From positions 62,001 to 126,000 of the forward strand of contig JAFWYB010000020.1 in assembly GCA_017517865.1 (NCBI GenBank): 64,000 bases of DNA. The letters are read 5' to 3'. Below, one piece after another: positions 20,075 to 28,827 of this stretch. The stretch's first letter is position 1. Every line of letters starts with the position of its first letter. Made by a program: the position numbers and the translations under genes. The notes below the pieces were generated by a model. It saw only the letters and a list, made by a program, of their open reading frames with translations, did no database searches and had not been told where the DNA came from. Source of the stretch: Clostridia bacterium (GTDB lineage: Bacteria; Bacillota; Clostridia; Oscillospirales; Acutalibacteraceae).

Positions 20075-20145
20075 TGCACCCCCTTCGGCGTAAAATGCAC
20101 CCCCCTAAAAAGACTTTGCACCCCCTAACCTCAAAAGGGGGTGCA
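20075..20145 (+). repeat. TGCACCCCC array 1
   Basis: Three direct copies of TGCACCCCC start at 20075, 20096 and 20117, and one inverted copy occupies 20137-20145. The last direct and the inverted copy form a hairpin (20117-20145) followed by a T-rich stretch, so the array also can terminate the preceding gene. The first copy starts six bases after the stop codon of the 98-residue gene. Confidence 0.85.
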
Positions 20146-20180
20146 TTTGTATTAAAATTAAGGTCAGTTTCCAAAGAAAA

Positions 20181-20213
20181 ACCGTAATCTTGATACAAGG
20201 TTGCGGTTATTTT
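20181..20213 (+). terminator. Second copy of the tRNA-Ser-type terminator hairpin
   Basis: An 11-bp stem with three G-T pairs (20181-20191 with 20197-20207) is followed by TATTTTCTTTTT. Its flank and loop resemble the element directly after tRNA-Ser. The 3' arm includes TTGCGG, which doubles as a -35 hexamer. Confidence 0.65.
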
Positions 20214-20229
20214 CTTTTTGTAGTATAAT
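20201..20229 (+). promoter_or_regulatory. Candidate promoter of the 143-residue gene
   Basis: TTGCGG (20201-20206) and TATAAT (20224-20229) are spaced by 17 bp, just upstream of AAAGGAGGG and the ATG at 20250. Confidence 0.5.
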
Positions 20230-20249
20230 GTGAAAAAGGAGGGATTATA

Positions 20250-20681
20250 ATGGAATTATTGTTTTTTGCAATATTCTTTTTTGTAATTCTTATTCCGCTG
20301 GTTTTGGGGATAATAATTCCCATATATAAGAAGCACAGTAGTGTAACCGGTGGCATTATCAACTACGATTCCACAATGAAAAAATTTGTTTATAAGATTA
20401 ACCTCTCATACCAACAGGCAGTTGACTTGTTAAGTTTGAAGAACGACGTTGATGAACTATCCTGCACATTTGATTTTGAGAAAGCAATCATAAGATTTTC
20501 AGAATATGGTTCTCATAGAGATTACTATTTTCAAATACAAGAATGTAGTGGCTTTTCTATCTTAAGGCTGGAACAAGTTGAGTTGATCGGTATGTCAAGC
20601 CATGTTCCATATAAACTCAATCCGTTTATCGTCAGTAAATTGCAAGCAGAAATCGTGCCTTTTTCCCAGTACGTTTTTTAG
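20250..20681 (+). CDS. Membrane-anchored protein of unknown function in tRNA-linked cassette
   Basis: A 143-residue protein with one N-terminal membrane helix (about residues 3-25), a basic stop-transfer and a cytoplasmic domain of about 115 residues rich in beta strand. No catalytic motif was recognised. It has its own promoter and a strong AAAGGAGGG site. The gene is bounded on both sides by TGCACCCCC arrays, as if it were a movable unit. Confidence 0.72.
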   Translation: MELLFFAIFFFVILIPLVLGIIIPIYKKHSSVTGGIINYDSTMKKFVYKINLSYQQAVDLLSLKNDVDELSCTFDFEKAIIRFSEYGSHRDYYFQIQECSGFSILRLEQVELIGMSSHVPYKLNPFIVSKLQAEIVPFSQYVF

Positions 20682-20684
20682 TTT

Positions 20685-20777
20685 TGCACCCCCCTCAAAC
20701 CCAATTTGCACCCCCCTTGACAAGAAAATGCACCCCCTAAAATAACTTTGCACCCCCTAATTTCAAAAGGGGGTGCA
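20685..20777 (+). repeat. TGCACCCCC array 2
   Basis: Four direct copies of TGCACCCCC start at 20685, 20707, 20729 and 20749, and an inverted copy lies at 20769-20777; the last pair forms a hairpin. Spacing is 20-22 bp. The first copy begins just after the preceding stop codon. The flank TTTGTATTAAAATTA that follows is identical to that after array 1. Confidence 0.85.
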
Positions 20778-20983
20778 TTTGTATTAAAATTAGGGTTAGT
20801 CTTCACGGAAAAAGTCACTTTTGTCTACTGACAAAAGGTGTTTCTTTTCAATGAAATAACTGACGCTATGAAATACGCTGCGGTACATGTGTGATTTATT
20901 TTATTTCACATTTTGCCCTAAGGTAAAATATTTCATTCAAATTTTATAATTAACTAATCCTTTGGCTGTTTGGTGCACAGTTT
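20778..20983. other. Intergenic stretch after the second cassette
   Basis: It opens with the same TTTGTATTAAAATTA flank seen after array 1, then a hairpin with arms CTTTTGTC and GACAAAAG near 20820-20845 followed by TTTCTTTTC. Beyond that I see only AT-rich DNA with a weak TGTGA/TTCACA dyad near 20890-20912 and no coding potential. Confidence 0.5.
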
Positions 20984-21025
20984 ATTTTCAGCCCTACCGT
21001 TTTATGTGACGGGAGGGCTGAAAAT
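20984..21025 (-). terminator. Terminator of the A-C-T gene set
   Basis: A 12-bp perfect stem (20984-20995 with 21014-21025) lies just past the carrier protein stop on the minus strand. Confidence 0.75.
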
Positions 21026-21027
21026 TA

Positions 21028-21255
21028 TTACACCTTACTGCTTATATACTCGGCCATACTGCCGACGGTCTTATGCTTTATAAAATCTGCAGCAGTGAGC
21101 TCAACACCAAGCTCATTCCTGACATCGCTTATAAGACACATGATTTCAAAGCTGCTTATGCCGAGATCAGATTTAAAACTGTCTTCGCCCTTGATTTCGT
21201 CAGCTTCAACGTAGTTTTCAAGGATTGTAACAAGCTTGTTTTCGCAGGTATGCAT
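21028..21255 (-). CDS. Free-standing acyl/peptidyl carrier protein
   Basis: A 75-residue carrier protein with the expected helix pattern and the phosphopantetheine site in DLGISSFEIM, where the second Ser is the likely attachment residue. It is the third gene of an AMP-ligase/condensation/carrier set and starts 100 nt inside the end of the condensation gene. Which acyl or aminoacyl group it holds cannot be read from sequence. No phosphopantetheinyl transferase is encoded nearby. Confidence 0.85.
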   Translation of the reverse strand: MHTCENKLVTILENYVEADEIKGEDSFKSDLGISSFEIMCLISDVRNELGVELTAADFIKHKTVGSMAEYISSKV

Positions 21256-22703
21256 TTAGGTTTACCGTTCCTTTCTTCATCTGTAATTTCAATTTTTTCA
21301 AGAATTTCTCCTACCGTAATATCAGGGCTTTCTGCTGCAATTGCAAGAGTATCTGTGATTTTCTTATATAACAACGTAAGATCGTATTTTGCCTCGGGCT
21401 CCCGTCTGTATTCAAAAATAAAGTCAAGGCCCCCGTCAGAAACTCTGTGAACAACAGTAACGTAAAGAGGTATCATTGTTGCACCGTTGTTATACCATAT
21501 ACTTCTGAGTGTTTTTTTCATTTCATCGTCAATTACGACAAGCCTTGCAGGTGGCTGATACGACAGACCGAAGCTGTCATAGGTAGAATCAAATTTAGCG
21601 TCATCAGGCATAGATTTATGTCTTTCTTTAAGTGTTTCAAGAAAAGAAAGCTTCGAATGAAGATACATTTCATTTTGTATTACGGAAATCTTTTCAACGG
21701 CACCTGTGAAAGTATCTTCCGGTTCGATAATACTTCTCATAGGAAGAAAATTAATTCTTAGGCCGCCGGACTTCTTTTCGGCAATCGTTCCTCTGCGATT
21801 TATAATCATTTTGAAGGAAACGTCCTTACAGTTATCATTGAAGCAAGAAAGTCCGGTTCTGACGCCCATTGAAACGAGAGCAAAGACTGAAAGATTTTTT
21901 TCCTGACAAAGGGCAAAAAGCTTATTGCTTTCTTCAGCAGAAAGGCTGAACTTCATAATGTCTGCATCGGGAAGACCTGAGTGAATATCAGCAAATCTGT
22001 GCTCAGGGTGCTTTTTCTGCTGCTCTTTAAGTCGGTTATCAAGCATATAGTCGGTAAATATGGGCTCACTTGATTTCGCAAGCGAATCATACCAGAATTT
22101 TTTGTCGGTTTCATGCTCATCCGACCATTCGTAAGCAAGCTCTTTTTCAAGAACGGGGATATACGGTTTCATAGGCTTCGGATATGCAGTACCGCGGGTT
22201 TTGTGAAGATAAATTTCTATTATATCGTTGACGAAAACCTTGAGAGAATAAGCGTCCATGGCAAGATGGTGTATTCTCATAAATATGCCTTTATAACCGC
22301 CCGCAAACTCTATCAGAGCTATTTTATGTATTTCACAGCCAAACATAGGTATATTGGCTCTTGAAATTTTTAAAAGCTCATATTCTGCCTCGTCAACAGT
22401 CATATGACTATAGTTCCACTCTTCAACGTGAAGCTCACTTTTTTCTGTCACATACTGATGCAGACGCAGTTTCTTCCCCATAACGAAGCGAAGACGCATA
22501 GTGTCACACCTTGAGATCGCCTCATATATTGATTCCTTCATAATCTTCTTATCCATTTCACCCTGCCAATAATATCCGTAGCCTATATTATTCACGGGGT
22601 ATCCGGAGCCGTATTTCAGCGACATCAGATACATCATCTGCTGCGAGGTCGTTATAGGATATGCACTGACGGTTTCACCTGACGAAAGTTTAATCTCCTG
22701 CAC
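21156..22703 (-). CDS. Condensation-domain protein (NRPS C-domain/acyltransferase type)
   Basis: A stand-alone protein of about 515 residues with the HHxxxD catalytic motif (RIHHLAMDAYS) of condensation domains and PapA-like acyltransferases. It would join the carrier-bound acyl group to an amine or alcohol. A GTG at 22703 lies eight bases after AAGGAG and is the best start; an upstream GTG at 22712 overlaps that ribosome site. The final 33 residues overlap the carrier gene in another frame and have no counterpart in the fold. Confidence 0.8.
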   Translation of the reverse strand: MQEIKLSSGETVSAYPITTSQQMMYLMSLKYGSGYPVNNIGYGYYWQGEMDKKIMKESIYEAISRCDTMRLRFVMGKKLRLHQYVTEKSELHVEEWNYSHMTVDEAEYELLKISRANIPMFGCEIHKIALIEFAGGYKGIFMRIHHLAMDAYSLKVFVNDIIEIYLHKTRGTAYPKPMKPYIPVLEKELAYEWSDEHETDKKFWYDSLAKSSEPIFTDYMLDNRLKEQQKKHPEHRFADIHSGLPDADIMKFSLSAEESNKLFALCQEKNLSVFALVSMGVRTGLSCFNDNCKDVSFKMIINRRGTIAEKKSGGLRINFLPMRSIIEPEDTFTGAVEKISVIQNEMYLHSKLSFLETLKERHKSMPDDAKFDSTYDSFGLSYQPPARLVVIDDEMKKTLRSIWYNNGATMIPLYVTVVHRVSDGGLDFIFEYRREPEAKYDLTLLYKKITDTLAIAAESPDITVGEILEKIEITDEERNGKPKCIPAKTSLLQSLKTTLKLTKSRAKTVLNLISA

Positions 22704-24246
22704 TGCTATCACTCCTTATAAAAAAAGTCGTTCTTTTAATTTTACCCGTAGACGTTCTTGGAAACGGAGTTTCTCTTAATCTGAAGGATGAAATCTGTCT
22801 GTCGGAATGCAACATAAGATTAACCCTGTCAACCGTTTCGCTTATTTTCATTTCAATCTCGGAAGCCTCGAAACCCTCAAAAAGAGAAAGCTCGGGAAAA
22901 ATCTCAGCAACTATTCGGTCGTTTTCGGCGAAAACAATTATTCCTTTGATAACAATATCGTCTGCAAAGCAATTTTCAATTTCCTCCGGTGATATATTTT
23001 CTCCGTTTGAAAGGATGATAAGATTTTTCTTTCTGCCTACAAGATAGACGTGGTCACCGTCAATATATCCAAGGTCGCCCGTATGAAGATATCCGTCTTC
23101 AGTGAAGGCTTCCGCGGTCTGCTCCGGCTTTTTATAATAGCCGAGCATAACAGACGGACCTTTGACCTGGATTTCACCGTCAACAACTCTTACATCGTCA
23201 ACACCGATAAGCCTGCCGTTGGAATATTTGTTTTTGTCAGAAAAATCCGATGTTGTTATTCTGGGGCTGCATTCACTCATACCGTAGCCCTGTCTTGCAG
23301 TTATGCCGTACTGTTCAAATTCATCAATTATTGCACCGCTGAGAAAGGCACTGCCGGCAATCATTCTCCTGAAATTCCTGCCGACAACAAGCTCGGCTGC
23401 TTCTCTCTTTGAAAGCTGCGGTTTTTTTCTTTCTGTAATTTTTATTCTTGTGAGCACAGATTTGCATATTGCAGGAACAATACGCATAATGGTAGGCTCG
23501 AAAATCAGAAAGTTTCTGAACATATCCGTCAATGAACCGTTGAGACAGAGAGTGCCGCCGTCATAAAGTGTTTTAAGCACATCACAGGCATAGCAGAAGA
23601 CATGGTGCATCGGAAGAATCGAAAAGCTGACATCGTCATTGTCCATACTGTATGCCTCGTAGCTTGAATTGGCGGCAAGATTTCGGTTCGAAAGCATTAC
23701 ACCTTTTCTGTCGCCCGTCGTGCCGGAGGTATAAATAATCAAAGCGCAGTCATCCGGGTTAACATCACCCTCCTTCAGCTGTGCGAAATCCGAATCTGAC
23801 GAAAAGGCTCTGAAAATATCTGCAAACCATTCTTTGTCACCGAGAGAAACTATTTTTTTCAGTGCATCACAGCTTTCAAATATTATCTCAGCCTTTTCAC
23901 GGAACTCTTCCTCGCAGAAAAGTATTTCAATATCTGCATCTTCAAAAAGCAGACACGCTTCTTCGGTAGTAATATCGGGGGCAAAGGGCACTACTGTATT
24001 TCCGCTGAAAATCATACCGGTAAGGCAAGCGATGTACTCATAGCTGGTTTTGCCTATAAAGCCGATATGAATTCTGTCAGTATGTGTTGTTCTTATATAT
24101 CTGCTTACCGCAAGACAATCCTCATAAAATTCTTTATAGCTTTTAACGTTTACGGCTCCGTTAACTATGTAGCGGCAAAAATCTTTTTCTTTATATTCAA
24201 GAGCTGCCGCGCTGACAAGCTCCTTAACGGTGCTGACATTATGCAA
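22690..24246 (-). CDS. AMP-dependent acyl/amino acid ligase (adenylation enzyme)
   Basis: A 518-residue member of the ANL superfamily with the P-loop-like YTSGTTGDRKG at about 172-182, GYGMSE, the HTGDLGYIDGD motif, the hinge VGRKKNLIILSNGENISPEE, and the C-terminal catalytic Lys in STGKIKR. It would activate an acid as adenylate and load the downstream carrier protein. The start is TTG at 24246, ten bases after AAGGAG. Substrate is unknown. First gene of the set. Confidence 0.85.
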   Translation of the reverse strand: MHNVSTVKELVSAAALEYKEKDFCRYIVNGAVNVKSYKEFYEDCLAVSRYIRTTHTDRIHIGFIGKTSYEYIACLTGMIFSGNTVVPFAPDITTEEACLLFEDADIEILFCEEEFREKAEIIFESCDALKKIVSLGDKEWFADIFRAFSSDSDFAQLKEGDVNPDDCALIIYTSGTTGDRKGVMLSNRNLAANSSYEAYSMDNDDVSFSILPMHHVFCYACDVLKTLYDGGTLCLNGSLTDMFRNFLIFEPTIMRIVPAICKSVLTRIKITERKKPQLSKREAAELVVGRNFRRMIAGSAFLSGAIIDEFEQYGITARQGYGMSECSPRITTSDFSDKNKYSNGRLIGVDDVRVVDGEIQVKGPSVMLGYYKKPEQTAEAFTEDGYLHTGDLGYIDGDHVYLVGRKKNLIILSNGENISPEEIENCFADDIVIKGIIVFAENDRIVAEIFPELSLFEGFEASEIEMKISETVDRVNLMLHSDRQISSFRLRETPFPRTSTGKIKRTTFFIRSDSSAGD

Positions 24247-24394
24247 AGAAATGCATCTCCTTATTATTTTTTAAGAAAAGGTTTTATATTTTCTAATATT
24301 ATATCAGAATTGTCTTTTATCAGTTGTGTAATTGTGAACAAAGCGTTATTTTTGCAACACAATAATGCAAATTTATTACAATATATTAAAAATA

Positions 24395-24425
24395 ACAGAG
24401 TGCAGATAACTGCACTCTGTTTATA
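24395..24425 (-). terminator. Terminator of the topoisomerase pair
   Basis: An 11-bp stem (24395-24405 with 24410-24420) with a 4-nt loop, T-rich on the minus strand beyond it, follows the parC-like stop. Confidence 0.85.
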
Positions 24426-24440
24426 GTACTTAATTATAGC

Positions 24441-26702
24441 TTATTCAAAGCCGTCGAAGGTTACGTTGTTTCTTTTCATAACGTCTTCATCTGAAATTAC
24501 AGCACCTGCAGAGGGAAGGTTTTTCGCCTTGTATCTTGCAGGCTTTACGAACTCACCCTCGACATACTCTCTAACAACGGAAAGCTTATGATTTTTCTTC
24601 AGAGTGATACAGGCAACACCCTGAGTGTCCTTCATAGCCTTTGCCGCAACAGCAGAGGTATCAAGCAGAAGACATCTTCCGCCGGTTGTTTCAAGCACAA
24701 CCATACCCTCCTGCTTCATATAAACCATTCCGACGAGGGGTGATTTATCACTGTATGCCTTGATGAGCTTCTTTCTGTTGGTCTTTGTGGCGTAAGATGA
24801 AAGACTTACCTTCGCACACTTGCCGTTTTCAAAGAAGAACAGCATAAAGCCTTCATACTGCTTTGTAAGAACCATATAAACGGTCTGCTCACCTTCATCC
24901 ATCTCAAGCTTCGCAGGTATATAGTCACCGAGCACACTTGCCTTACTGTCGGCAAATTCAGAAACTCTTGCTTTATAAACCTGATTTCTGTCTGTAAAGA
25001 AAAGAAGATCGTTATTATTGGTTGTCTCAATGCTCTGAATAATTTTATCCGTTTCCTTCAGCTTCTGCTCACCGCCCATACGCAGTGAAAGAGGAGTAAT
25101 TTTCTTAAAATAGCCTTCCTTTGTAAAGAAAAGGTTTACGGGATAATCAGGAATTTCCTCAGTTGTATCCTCATCTTCAATTTCACTCGTATAAAGAATA
25201 GCACTCTTTCTGTCGGTACCGTACTTTTTGATAATGTCGTTCAGCTCACCGATGATAATTTTTCTGACTCTTGCTTTTGAAGAAAGAATATCCGTCATAT
25301 CCTTTATGGTTTCTTCAAGATTTTCAATATCCTTAAGGCGCTTGAGAATGTATTCGCGATTGAGATGACGCAGCTTGATTTCAGCAACATACTCAGCCTG
25401 AATTTCATCAATACCGAAACCGATCATAAGATTAGGAATAACTTCACTTTCTTCATCGGTATTACGGATAATTGAGATAGCCTTATCAATATCGAGAAGT
25501 ATCTTTTCAAGGCCCTTGAGAAGATGAAGCCTGCTCTTTGCCTTGTTAAGCTCGAAGCTGACACGGCGGAAAACACAGCGACCCCTGAAGCGTATCCATT
25601 CAATAAGAATATCCTTAACGCCCATAACCCTCGGATAACCGTCAACAAGAATGTTGAAGTTACAAGAGAAGGAATCCTCAAGAGGAGTAAGTCTGTAGAG
25701 CTTCTGCATAAGCTTATCGGCATCGGTGCCTCTTTTAAGGTCAATTGTGATTTTAAGACCGTTTTTGTCCGTTTCGTCACGGATATCGGTAATTTCCTTG
25801 ACAGAACCTGCCTTTACTCTTTCAATAACCTTGTCGATAATAGCCTCAGCCGTAGTAGTGGGAGGAATTTCCGTAATATCAATACAATTAAATTCCTTGT
25901 CATAGGTATATTTTGCACGGACCTTTATGCCGCCTCTGCCGGTGCGGTAAACCTCTTCCATCTCTTCACGATTGCAGAGAATGGTACCGCCGCCAACAAA
26001 GTCAGGGGCGGGCATTGTATCGATACAGTTGTGCTCTCTGTCCTTTATAAGCTCAATTGTTGTTTCGCAAAGCTCCTTTAGGTTAAAGGAGCAGATTGAG
26101 CTTGCCATACCGACAGCAATACCAAGGTTTACATTTGCGAGAATTGACGGGAAAGTGACGGGAAGCAACGAGGGCTCCTTCATTGTGCTGTCATAGTTGT
26201 CCACCATGTCAACAGTGTCTTTATCGATTTCACCGAAAAGCTCTGAGCAGATACCCTCAAGCTTAGCCTCGGTATAACGCGCAGCAGCGTAGTGCATATC
26301 CCTTGAATAAGCTTTACCAAAGTTACCCTTAGAATCAACAAAGGGTGTCAGCAGAGCTTCGTTACCCCTCGAAAGACGCACCATTGTTTCATAGATAGCA
26401 GCGTCACCGTGAGGGTTAAGACGCATAGTCTGACCGACGATGTTTGCAGACTTTGTTCTGCCGCCGGACAGAAGACCCATCTTATACATAGTATAAAGAA
26501 GCTTTCTGTGGGAGGGCTTGAAGCCGTCAATCTCGGGAATGGCACGGGAAAGAATAACACTCATCGCATAGGGCATATAGTTGATTTCGAGAGTATCGGT
26601 AATTCTCTGCTCTATCATTTCACCCGCATTGGCAATATGGGTGTTTTTAAGAAGATCCTTGTCTTCCTTCCTGCTTTTTTCTGATGCTTTCTTTTTAGCC
26701 AA
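24441..26702 (-). CDS. parC: Type IIA topoisomerase subunit A (ParC/GyrA-like)
   Basis: A 753-residue DNA-cleaving subunit with the active-site Tyr in AAARYTEAKL, a coiled-coil gate and a C-terminal domain that lacks a clear GyrA box, which favours topoisomerase IV over gyrase. A TTG start at 26702 follows AGGAGGT by six bases. It lies 14 nt after the ATPase subunit gene. The pair looks like the extra divergent topoisomerase carried by many clostridia beside gyrase. Confidence 0.85.
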   Translation of the reverse strand: MAKKKASEKSRKEDKDLLKNTHIANAGEMIEQRITDTLEINYMPYAMSVILSRAIPEIDGFKPSHRKLLYTMYKMGLLSGGRTKSANIVGQTMRLNPHGDAAIYETMVRLSRGNEALLTPFVDSKGNFGKAYSRDMHYAAARYTEAKLEGICSELFGEIDKDTVDMVDNYDSTMKEPSLLPVTFPSILANVNLGIAVGMASSICSFNLKELCETTIELIKDREHNCIDTMPAPDFVGGGTILCNREEMEEVYRTGRGGIKVRAKYTYDKEFNCIDITEIPPTTTAEAIIDKVIERVKAGSVKEITDIRDETDKNGLKITIDLKRGTDADKLMQKLYRLTPLEDSFSCNFNILVDGYPRVMGVKDILIEWIRFRGRCVFRRVSFELNKAKSRLHLLKGLEKILLDIDKAISIIRNTDEESEVIPNLMIGFGIDEIQAEYVAEIKLRHLNREYILKRLKDIENLEETIKDMTDILSSKARVRKIIIGELNDIIKKYGTDRKSAILYTSEIEDEDTTEEIPDYPVNLFFTKEGYFKKITPLSLRMGGEQKLKETDKIIQSIETTNNNDLLFFTDRNQVYKARVSEFADSKASVLGDYIPAKLEMDEGEQTVYMVLTKQYEGFMLFFFENGKCAKVSLSSYATKTNRKKLIKAYSDKSPLVGMVYMKQEGMVVLETTGGRCLLLDTSAVAAKAMKDTQGVACITLKKNHKLSVVREYVEGEFVKPARYKAKNLPSAGAVISDEDVMKRNNVTFDGFE

Positions 26703-26716
26703 GATATTACCTCCTC

Positions 26717-28696
26717 TCAGCTTACATCGGTCATATCAATATAAAGATGACCGTAGTTAGCAATATAGTCCTTTCTGCCGGTAAGGTTATCACCGAGCAG
26801 AAGATCAAATTTATCTGCTGTGGCCTGAGCCTCAGCGGGATCAATCTTGATGAGTCTTCTCGTCGACGGATTCATTGTTGTAAGATTCATCATATCAGCA
26901 TCGTTTTCACCGAGACCCTTTGAGCGCTGAATAACATACTTTTTGTTACCGATAGCTTCAAGAGCATCGGCTTTTTCCTTTTCTGTATATGCAAACCAGG
27001 TTTCATTACCGCAGGTGATTTCATAAAGCGGTGATTCGGCGATAAACACCTTGCCCTCACTGATGAGAGTAGGTATGAGACGGTAAATCATTGTAAGTAT
27101 AAGCGTTCTTATCTGATAGCCGTCAACATCGGCGTCGGTACAGATTATTATTTTACTCCAACGAAGATTATCAAGAGAGAAGGTTGAAAGATTCTTCATA
27201 CTCTTTGTGCTTACCTCAACGCCGCAACCGAGCACCTTGAGAAGGTCGGTAATAATTTCGCTCTTGAAAATCTTATCGTATTCGCTCTTGAGACAGTTAA
27301 GTATCTTACCTCTGACAGGTATGATTGCCTGAAATTCCGAATCTCTTGCCTGCTTACAGGCACCGAGAGCTGAGTCACCCTCCACTATGAAGAGTTCACG
27401 CTTGTCTATATCCTTGCTTCGGCAGTCAACAAATTTCTGCACCCTGTTAGCCATATCGTTTGAAGAAGCAAGAGTCTTTTTAAGGCTTTGTCTTGTGCTT
27501 TCGGCTCTTACACGGCTTCTCATATTAACAAGCACCTGATCGGCAATTTTGTCTGCCTCCATCTTGTTCTCAATAAAATAAATCTCAAACTGATGGCGGA
27601 GAAATTCTGTCATTGCCTCCTGAATGAACTTGTTGGTAATAGCCTTTTTTGTCTGATTAAGATATGACGTTTCCGTGGAAAAGGATGAAGAAACAAGAAT
27701 GAGACAATCTGCAATATCCTGGAACTTGATTTTTGAATCGGATTTTGTGTATTTGCCGCTCTGCTTAAGATAAGCGTCAATCTGTGATACAAGTGCGCTC
27801 TTAACCGCATTATCAGGTGAACCGCCGAACTCAAGAAAGCTTGAGTTGTGATAATACTCGATAAGCTGCTTCTTATTTGAGAAGGTAAGAGCAACATTGA
27901 GTCTTACCTTATATTCGGGCAGATCTTCACGATCCTTACCGCTTCTTTCCGTATTCCAGAACTGAACAGAGGAAATGCTGTCTTCACCTGCGATTTCCTT
28001 TACATAGTCGCTGATACCGTTTTCATAGTAATATACAAAGCTTTCAAAGCCACCCTTAATCTGATTTTTCAGCTCAAAGCGTACCTTTGGATTAACGATG
28101 GCCTGCTTCTGCATAATATTCTGAAAATATTCAAGAGAAATATTTATATCCGTAAAAACCTCAAGGTCGGGCTTCCATCTGATTTTTGTGCCCGTATCCT
28201 TCTTAGCGTAAGGCTCACTCTTAAGGCCGCCGACATTTTCGCCCTTTTCAAAGTGAAGATTATATTTCATGCCGTCTTTTTTTATTTCGGCGTCCATATA
28301 CTCACTTGCATACTGAGTTGCGCAAAGGCCCAAGCCGTTAAGTCCGAGAGAATATTCATAGCTACCGCTTGAGTTGGTGTTATATTTACCGCCGCCGTAC
28401 ATCTCACAGAATATGATTTCCCAGTTTTCCTTATCATACTTCTGATTATAGCCTACGGGTATACCGCGTCCGAAGTCCTGAATTTCAAAGGAGCCGTCGG
28501 AATAACGGGTAACGACAATTCTGTCACCGTAACCCTCTCTCGCTTCGTCAATAGAGTTGGAAAGAATTTCAAAAACAGAGTGCTCACAGCCTGCAATACC
28601 GTTAGAGCCGAAAATAACCGCCGGTCTTTTTCTTACTCGGTCGGCACCTTCCAGCATTTCAATATCATTATCTGAATAGCCTGATTTCTTAGCCAT
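26717..28696 (-). CDS. parE: Type IIA topoisomerase subunit B (ParE/GyrB-like), divergent
   Basis: A 659-residue ATPase subunit with a GHKL fold (SNSIDEAREG, GLNGLGLCATQYAS) and a TOPRIM domain (EGDSALG, TDADVDGYQIR). Some near-invariant GyrB residues differ: the usual DGSHIR is DGYQIR, PLRGK is PVRGK and YKGLGEM is SKGLGEN. I start at the ATG at 28696 with AAAGGAA upstream, rather than the longer frame beginning at 28768, whose extra N-terminus is not family-like. Confidence 0.85.
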   Translation of the reverse strand: MAKKSGYSDNDIEMLEGADRVRKRPAVIFGSNGIAGCEHSVFEILSNSIDEAREGYGDRIVVTRYSDGSFEIQDFGRGIPVGYNQKYDKENWEIIFCEMYGGGKYNTNSSGSYEYSLGLNGLGLCATQYASEYMDAEIKKDGMKYNLHFEKGENVGGLKSEPYAKKDTGTKIRWKPDLEVFTDINISLEYFQNIMQKQAIVNPKVRFELKNQIKGGFESFVYYYENGISDYVKEIAGEDSISSVQFWNTERSGKDREDLPEYKVRLNVALTFSNKKQLIEYYHNSSFLEFGGSPDNAVKSALVSQIDAYLKQSGKYTKSDSKIKFQDIADCLILVSSSFSTETSYLNQTKKAITNKFIQEAMTEFLRHQFEIYFIENKMEADKIADQVLVNMRSRVRAESTRQSLKKTLASSNDMANRVQKFVDCRSKDIDKRELFIVEGDSALGACKQARDSEFQAIIPVRGKILNCLKSEYDKIFKSEIITDLLKVLGCGVEVSTKSMKNLSTFSLDNLRWSKIIICTDADVDGYQIRTLILTMIYRLIPTLISEGKVFIAESPLYEITCGNETWFAYTEKEKADALEAIGNKKYVIQRSKGLGENDADMMNLTTMNPSTRRLIKIDPAEAQATADKFDLLLGDNLTGRKDYIANYGHLYIDMTDVS

Positions 28697-28776
28697 TTTA
28701 TCGGGTTCCTTTCGTTCTTTGTCAATTGAAACACAAAATATTGTGGAATGTTCCAAAAAATTACACAACCGTTGCT

Positions 28777-28805
28777 ATATTACACTATATTTAAAGAAAA
28801 ATCAA
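28777..28805 (-). promoter_or_regulatory. Candidate promoter of the topoisomerase pair
   Basis: Reading leftward, TTGATT (28800-28805) and TAATAT (28777-28782) are spaced by 17 bp, about 80 bp before the gene start. Confidence 0.5.
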
Positions 28806-28827
28806 GTAGAAACGGTTAATTATTGGT

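Noticed and set aside
20075..20777. TGCACCCCC arrays as integron attC sites or insertion sequences
   Set aside because: No attC-type core sites, no integrase or transposase frame, and no terminal inverted repeats of IS size were seen.
28694..28730. TTGACA followed 17 bp later by GATAAA at the parE start
   Set aside because: The -10 would overlap the start codon, leaving no leader; a better promoter lies at 28777-28805 and a ribosome site precedes the ATG.
28748..28762. Dyad TGGAA-TG-TTCCA upstream of parE as a LexA box
   Set aside because: It lacks the GAAC-N4-GTTC core that the recA and dinB boxes share.
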